From: Nostoc sp. MS1
GTDB taxonomy: Bacteria; Cyanobacteriota; Cyanobacteriia; Cyanobacteriales; Nostocaceae
DNA length: 64,000 nucleotides
Direction: 5' to 3'
Assembly (NCBI RefSeq): GCF_019976755.1
Contig: NZ_AP023441.1
Coordinates: 4,461,501 to 4,525,500 of the forward strand
Shown: piece after piece, positions 60,634-64,000 of the stretch
Position numbering within the stretch: the stretch's first letter is position 1
How the letters are laid out: the number at the start of each line of letters is the position of its first letter
The notes under the pieces: generated by a model
What the model was told of the DNA's origin: nothing
Database searches by the model: none
What the model saw: only the letters and a program-made list of their open reading frames with translations
Program-made: the position numbers and the translations under genes

Positions 60634-60741
60634 AGAATTTCACGACAGCTTGATCGATGAATAAATTTTGTTGAGTGGACAAGTACATAGAAAAGTTATA
60701 ATTATTAGCCTAGTATCTAAGTATATTTCTACACACAAGGT

Positions 60742-62259
60742 ATGGAGAATCAAATAGTTCTTTATATATATTCCTTTCCTTCATACCTGGGGGAAAAGCC
60801 ACAAGTTAAAATAGGCAGGACTTCTGGAAGTATTTCTGCTGAACCTACAGAATTAGCATTACAGCGCATACGTACACAAATAAAAACCTCGCATCCAGAA
60901 CCACCTCAACTATTAGGTGCAGTCAAAATACCAGGCAATTGGGTAGAAACAACAATTCATTCGCAATTGAAAATTCAGGGATATCACATTGCAGATGCAC
61001 CTGGAAGTGAGTGGTTTCAATTTCCAGATCGAAAAAAATTACAAGATTTTCTAGATAAACTTTATCGAGCTGTAATCATTGATGATTTCTCAGAATTAGG
61101 CGGGGGACGCAGTGATATTCAGGGAGACTCTTTCGAGTCTATTGTTGCTGCATTTGGTGTGAGGAAGCTGAACGGTAGAGATTTTAGGCATGAAAGCGAA
61201 CTAATCAAAGTTCTTGTTGAAGAATTATCTCCGCTTTATCCAGGCTTTCCTAAATGGTTTGATAAGACAATGAACAGTTTAGACACTGTGTTCAACGTAG
61301 CTTATAGAGATAGCCAAGCTATTGGTGTTGCTATTTGGAAGCCAAAGGGAAACGGAATAGTTAAACTATCAACTCTTTTTGTTACTGAGGATTATCGACG
61401 TAGTGGTATCGGCAGAAATTTAATCTTAACTTGTTTTGAACAATGGAAATCAGAGCGAATTAGGAGAGCTTTTGTTACTACAGCTAAAACTTATCTCATT
61501 GCATTTTTTGAGCGTTACGGTTTCTGGGTAGAAGGTATCGGGAGGGAAATCTATGAGCGTGAAGCTCATCAACCAGAATGGTTTTTAACAAAACTATTCT
61601 TTTATGAATCTGATGAGAGTATTTTGAATACAATCAACAAAGCAAAAATTCTATTCCCCTCAATAATATCAACTTCTCAAAATCCGGCAGGTAGAGAAGA
61701 AGTAGAACAAATTCAAGTTAATGATGCAACAGTTCAGCTAATAAGTTCTAATGGTAATCTCATTAACAAGTTTTCTCTACATTCTTGGCTCAACTTGACT
61801 TATCCAGCAGAGTCAGTGTACACTCCACCAACGGCTTACGTGATACCAATTCGTCCTCAATTCTTGATTCAGATATTTCAAGCTGGCAAGACAATATACT
61901 ACGGACGACCTGTTTGTATACGAGATGATATGAGAGGAGCATCAATATTATTTTATGCTAGTAGTCCTATATCAGGTGTTGTAGCCACTGCCAGAATTGT
62001 TGCCCGATACATGGGTACACCTACTGAGCTTTACAGCAGTCTGGGTATGAAGGGTGTTCTTACATTACAACAAGTTGGTACTGAAGGACAACGACGACAA
62101 GCTGTAGAGTTTGATTATTTAATGCCACTTCGTGAAGTAGTTTCTATGGATAATTTACGCAGCAATGGTGTTCTTAATGGGCCACCACAAACAATGCACA
62201 GCCTATCTTTAGAACGTTATAAAAAAGCAGTTGAACTTGGAGGTATTTATGCAGGCTAA
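60742..62259 (+). CDS. GIY-YIG-like / GNAT / PUA-like fusion protein
   Basis: A 505-residue multidomain protein. The N-terminus (residues 5-120) resembles the T5orf172 branch of GIY-YIG nucleases: VLYIYSFPS, VKIGRTSGS, an Arg in LQRIRTQ, Glu/His in WVETTIHSQLK and GSEWFQF. Residues ~150-290 form a GNAT acetyltransferase with the acetyl-CoA loop LFVTEDYRRSGIGRNLI. Residues ~350-490 look like a PUA/ASCH-type RNA-binding fold (GASILFYASSPISGVVATAR). The stop lies inside the next gene, an ASCH protein, so the two are coupled. The combination suggests nucleic-acid modification; the substrate is unknown. Confidence 0.75.
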   Translation: MENQIVLYIYSFPSYLGEKPQVKIGRTSGSISAEPTELALQRIRTQIKTSHPEPPQLLGAVKIPGNWVETTIHSQLKIQGYHIADAPGSEWFQFPDRKKLQDFLDKLYRAVIIDDFSELGGGRSDIQGDSFESIVAAFGVRKLNGRDFRHESELIKVLVEELSPLYPGFPKWFDKTMNSLDTVFNVAYRDSQAIGVAIWKPKGNGIVKLSTLFVTEDYRRSGIGRNLILTCFEQWKSERIRRAFVTTAKTYLIAFFERYGFWVEGIGREIYEREAHQPEWFLTKLFFYESDESILNTINKAKILFPSIISTSQNPAGREEVEQIQVNDATVQLISSNGNLINKFSLHSWLNLTYPAESVYTPPTAYVIPIRPQFLIQIFQAGKTIYYGRPVCIRDDMRGASILFYASSPISGVVATARIVARYMGTPTELYSSLGMKGVLTLQQVGTEGQRRQAVEFDYLMPLREVVSMDNLRSNGVLNGPPQTMHSLSLERYKKAVELGGIYAG

Positions 62260-62746
62260 ATATATTAAAGCTCTAAGTATTAAACGGATTTATGCTGAAC
62301 GTATCATTCATGGTAGTAAAAAAATTGAATTGCGTAAGCGTTCAATTGGAATGGAATTAGGTGATCTTATTCTCTTGTATGAAACTACACCAGATTCTAT
62401 CATACGAGGAGGCTTTATAGCGGATAAAACTATATCCTTACCTGTTTCTAAGATGTGGAGCAAGTATCACGATATTATGGGAGTAGAGAAAGATTTCTAT
62501 GACACATATTTTGAGAATTGTGAATTTGCTTACGGTACTTTCGTATATGAAAGTTTTGCTTTTCCTTCAATTTCTCTGATACAACTAAACGAACTGTGTC
62601 CTAAATTTACACCACCGCAAGCTACAATTAATTGGCGTGAGAACTGGTATGTTCAGCCTGAATGGACTGATGCACTTAAAAAGGGAAGAAATCAGCTAAT
62701 GCAGGAAGGTAAACTAGGTCAACAGTTGAGTCTATTTGTATTTTAA
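62249..62746 (+). CDS. ASCH-domain protein
   Basis: A 165-residue protein starting MQAKYIKALSIKRIYAERII, with GSKKIELRKRSIGMELGDLI and LLYETTPDSIIRGGFIA, the core of ASCH (PUA-like) RNA-binding domains. GGAGG lies six bases before the ATG, which overlaps the upstream gene by 11 bp, so translation is coupled. ASCH proteins bind modified or structured RNA, and some hydrolyse acetylated nucleosides. No catalytic triad is assigned here. Confidence 0.85.
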   Translation: MQAKYIKALSIKRIYAERIIHGSKKIELRKRSIGMELGDLILLYETTPDSIIRGGFIADKTISLPVSKMWSKYHDIMGVEKDFYDTYFENCEFAYGTFVYESFAFPSISLIQLNELCPKFTPPQATINWRENWYVQPEWTDALKKGRNQLMQEGKLGQQLSLFVF

Positions 62747-62770
62747 TAGAATCTATTTATATTATTGTAA

Positions 62771-62840
62771 GCGATCGCACCCATCATCTTGTTGAGTAAA
62801 ATCGGTGACAATAGGATGATAGTTTAGGTAGTGCGATCGC
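62771..62840. repeat. Inverted repeat with two HIP1 sites
   Basis: GCGATCGCAC and GTGCGATCGC, 50 bp apart, enclose a second inverted pair (ATCATC / GATGAT). It fills the gap between the convergent ASCH and YoeB genes and could be a terminator structure. Confidence 0.6.
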
Positions 62841-62887
62841 ATCCTGGAAAGTGATTGCAGTTTCTACGACAAAGATTAAGCAGACTG

Positions 62888-63154
62888 TCAATCAGAATAG
62901 TGGTAACGGCAAGCAATAATCGTTAAGTACTGATCATCCACCGCATAAACTAACCGATTAGTATCATCAATGCGCCGCGACCAAAAGCTAGCTAGGTTTT
63001 CTTTCAAGGCTTCTGGCTTACCTATCCCCTCAAACGGTAGTCGCATTGTCGCCTCAATCAGCTTGTTAATTCGTTTTAATGTTTTCTTGTCTTGCTCTTG
63101 CCAATATAAATAATCGCTCCAAGCCTCATCTGTCCATACTAACTTTCTACTCAT
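62888..63154 (-). CDS. yoeB: YoeB-family mRNA interferase toxin
   Basis: An 88-residue RelE-fold toxin: LVWTDEAWSDYLYWQEQDKK, FEGIGKPEALKENLASFWSR, RLVYAVDDQYLTIIACRYHY. The Glu, Arg and C-terminal His-Tyr of YoeB are present. It cleaves mRNA at the ribosome A site. It overlaps the yefM stop by eight bases. Confidence 0.95.
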   Translation of the reverse strand: MSRKLVWTDEAWSDYLYWQEQDKKTLKRINKLIEATMRLPFEGIGKPEALKENLASFWSRRIDDTNRLVYAVDDQYLTIIACRYHYSD

Positions 63155-63401
63155 CTAACAATTTGCGCTCCACCACTTTCCCCTGCTTAAACTGAGTAAT
63201 AGAACGCTCCAAATGAGCAGCATTAGCGGGTGACTTGAGTAAATGAACAGTCTCCAGCAAACTATTAAATAACTCTAGCGACATCACAACAGCATCCTCC
63301 GCATCCCGTCTAGTAATGATGGTATAGTCTGCATCTTCCACCACTTGGTCTAAAACAGCCTTGAGGTTATTTCTCGCTTCGCTAAAAGAGACAACTTTCA
63401 T
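63147..63401 (-). CDS. yefM: YefM/Phd-type antitoxin
   Basis: An 84-residue antitoxin beginning MKVVSFSEARNNLKAVLDQV, with DADYTIITRRDAEDAVVMSL, the Phd/YefM fold. It neutralises YoeB and represses the operon. The toxin start lies within its last codons. Confidence 0.95.
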   Translation of the reverse strand: MKVVSFSEARNNLKAVLDQVVEDADYTIITRRDAEDAVVMSLELFNSLLETVHLLKSPANAAHLERSITQFKQGKVVERKLLDE

Positions 63402-63538
63402 TTACTTTACACTTGTACTGTTTATTGTATAAGTATAGCCCACCAAATCGATATTAAACAATAGAACAACTTTATTGTCAGGACAATGTGTGTATGGTAG
63501 CTTAGGTATAGAGTCTAAAATCTATATACGTTGAAATT

Positions 63539-63817
63539 ATGAGCCACTCACCAGAGTCTAGAACTGAACGGATAGATATTCGCACAAGTCCTAGTGTGAA
63601 AAAACTATTGCAACAAGCTGCGGCTGCAAGTCATAAAAACGTCAGTGAGTTTCTGTTAGAACAAGGTTTAATTGCTGCTCAAAATGCTTTGACAAATCGT
63701 AAAGTTTTTGCACTAGATGATGAGCAATGGCAAGCTTTCCAAAATGCCCTTGATACTCCCACAACAGAAAAGCCTCGTTTGCGTCGTCTATTAACTGAGC
63801 CGAGTGTATTTGAGTAA
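63539..63817 (+). CDS. DUF1778 antitoxin
   Basis: A 92-residue ribbon-helix-helix antitoxin: RTERIDIRTSPSVKKLLQQA, then VSEFLLEQGLIAAQNAL and FALDDEQWQAFQNALDTP, the DUF1778 (TacA/AtaR) signature. A GNAT toxin frame begins six bases after its stop. Confidence 0.92.
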   Translation: MSHSPESRTERIDIRTSPSVKKLLQQAAAASHKNVSEFLLEQGLIAAQNALTNRKVFALDDEQWQAFQNALDTPTTEKPRLRRLLTEPSVFE

Positions 63818-63822
63818 TTACC

Positions 63823-64000
63823 TTGAATAATCTATATATTGAGAAACTATCAACTACTCACAATGTTCAAGACTTTGACTGTGGGAAACCTGCTTTAAAT
63901 AATTTTTTAATTAATTACGCCTTACAAAATCAACAATCCGATAGTTCAAAAACTTATGTAGCTTGCATAGATAATAATTTAATTGCTTACTATACTTTGA
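63823..64000 (+). CDS. GNAT toxin of the DUF1778 module (3' end outside window)
   Basis: Starting at TTG the frame reads LNNLYIEKLSTTHNVQDFDC, then GKPALNNFLINYALQNQQSD and SKTYVACIDNNLIAYYTL to the window edge. This matches the N-terminus of TacT/AtaT-type acetyltransferase toxins, which acetylate the amino acid on charged tRNA. Placement just after the DUF1778 antitoxin supports it. Confidence 0.88.
   Translation, partial: MNNLYIEKLSTTHNVQDFDCGKPALNNFLINYALQNQQSDSSKTYVACIDNNLIAYYTL

Overview
The window is chromosomal DNA of a filamentous, heterocyst-forming cyanobacterium of the Nostoc/Anabaena type. The evidence is allophycocyanin genes with a 1132-residue ApcE, the cyanobacterial split ATP synthase operon (with b and b' subunits, without beta and epsilon), phylloquinone (men) genes, very frequent HIP1 octamers (GCGATCGC), and many heptameric short tandem repeats (STRR: TCATTAG, TTGACAG and TTCAAAA types) in spacers. 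From memory, apcEABC also lies close to this atp operon in Nostoc sp. PCC 7120; this was not checked.

Layout. 0-2.5 kb: the 3' part of a NACHT ATPase gene with pentapeptide repeats, then a dead antitoxin gene. 2.8-21.3 kb: mostly housekeeping genes (ndhD, a UDP-GlcNAc epimerase, argC, a carboxyl-terminal protease, ispG, an isochorismatase-like hydrolase, a TPR protein, an M23/LysM peptidase, an HtrA protease, scpB, ispD, a GT9 glycosyltransferase, a CRR6 homologue) with Uma2 and DUF4058 proteins between them. 21.5-26.7 kb: menE, menC and menA on the minus strand, divergent from menF. 26.7-34 kb: glgA, a B12-binding radical SAM protein and a 1209-residue HTH/NB-ARC/14xWD40 protein. 34-36 kb: a cluster of small unrecognised genes, two encoding membrane proteins behind stable hairpins. 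36-42.5 kb: a SirB1-like protein and the phycobilisome core genes apcE-apcA-apcB-apcC. 43-46.8 kb: a ComB-like gene and three PIN-domain toxin-antitoxin modules. 46.8-52.3 kb: a TerY-type operon (vWA protein, PP2C phosphatase, kinase) broken by an IS630-type element. 54.3-60.6 kb: the atp operon. 60.7-62.7 kb: an unusual GIY-YIG/GNAT/PUA-like fusion with a separate ASCH protein. 62.9-64 kb: YefM-YoeB and DUF1778-GNAT toxin-antitoxin pairs.

The best reading of the accessory part is a signalling operon: TerY-like vWA, PP2C phosphatase and Ser/Thr kinase, with the kinase originally fused to a zinc ribbon, seven WD40 blades and a GUN4-like domain. An IS630-type element sits in the zinc ribbon. 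Removing the element and one TA copy restores a single open frame of 937 codons. The other unusual locus is the GIY-YIG/GNAT/PUA-like fusion gene coupled to an ASCH gene, which has the composition of a nucleic-acid modification or defence system but no function that can be assigned from sequence alone.
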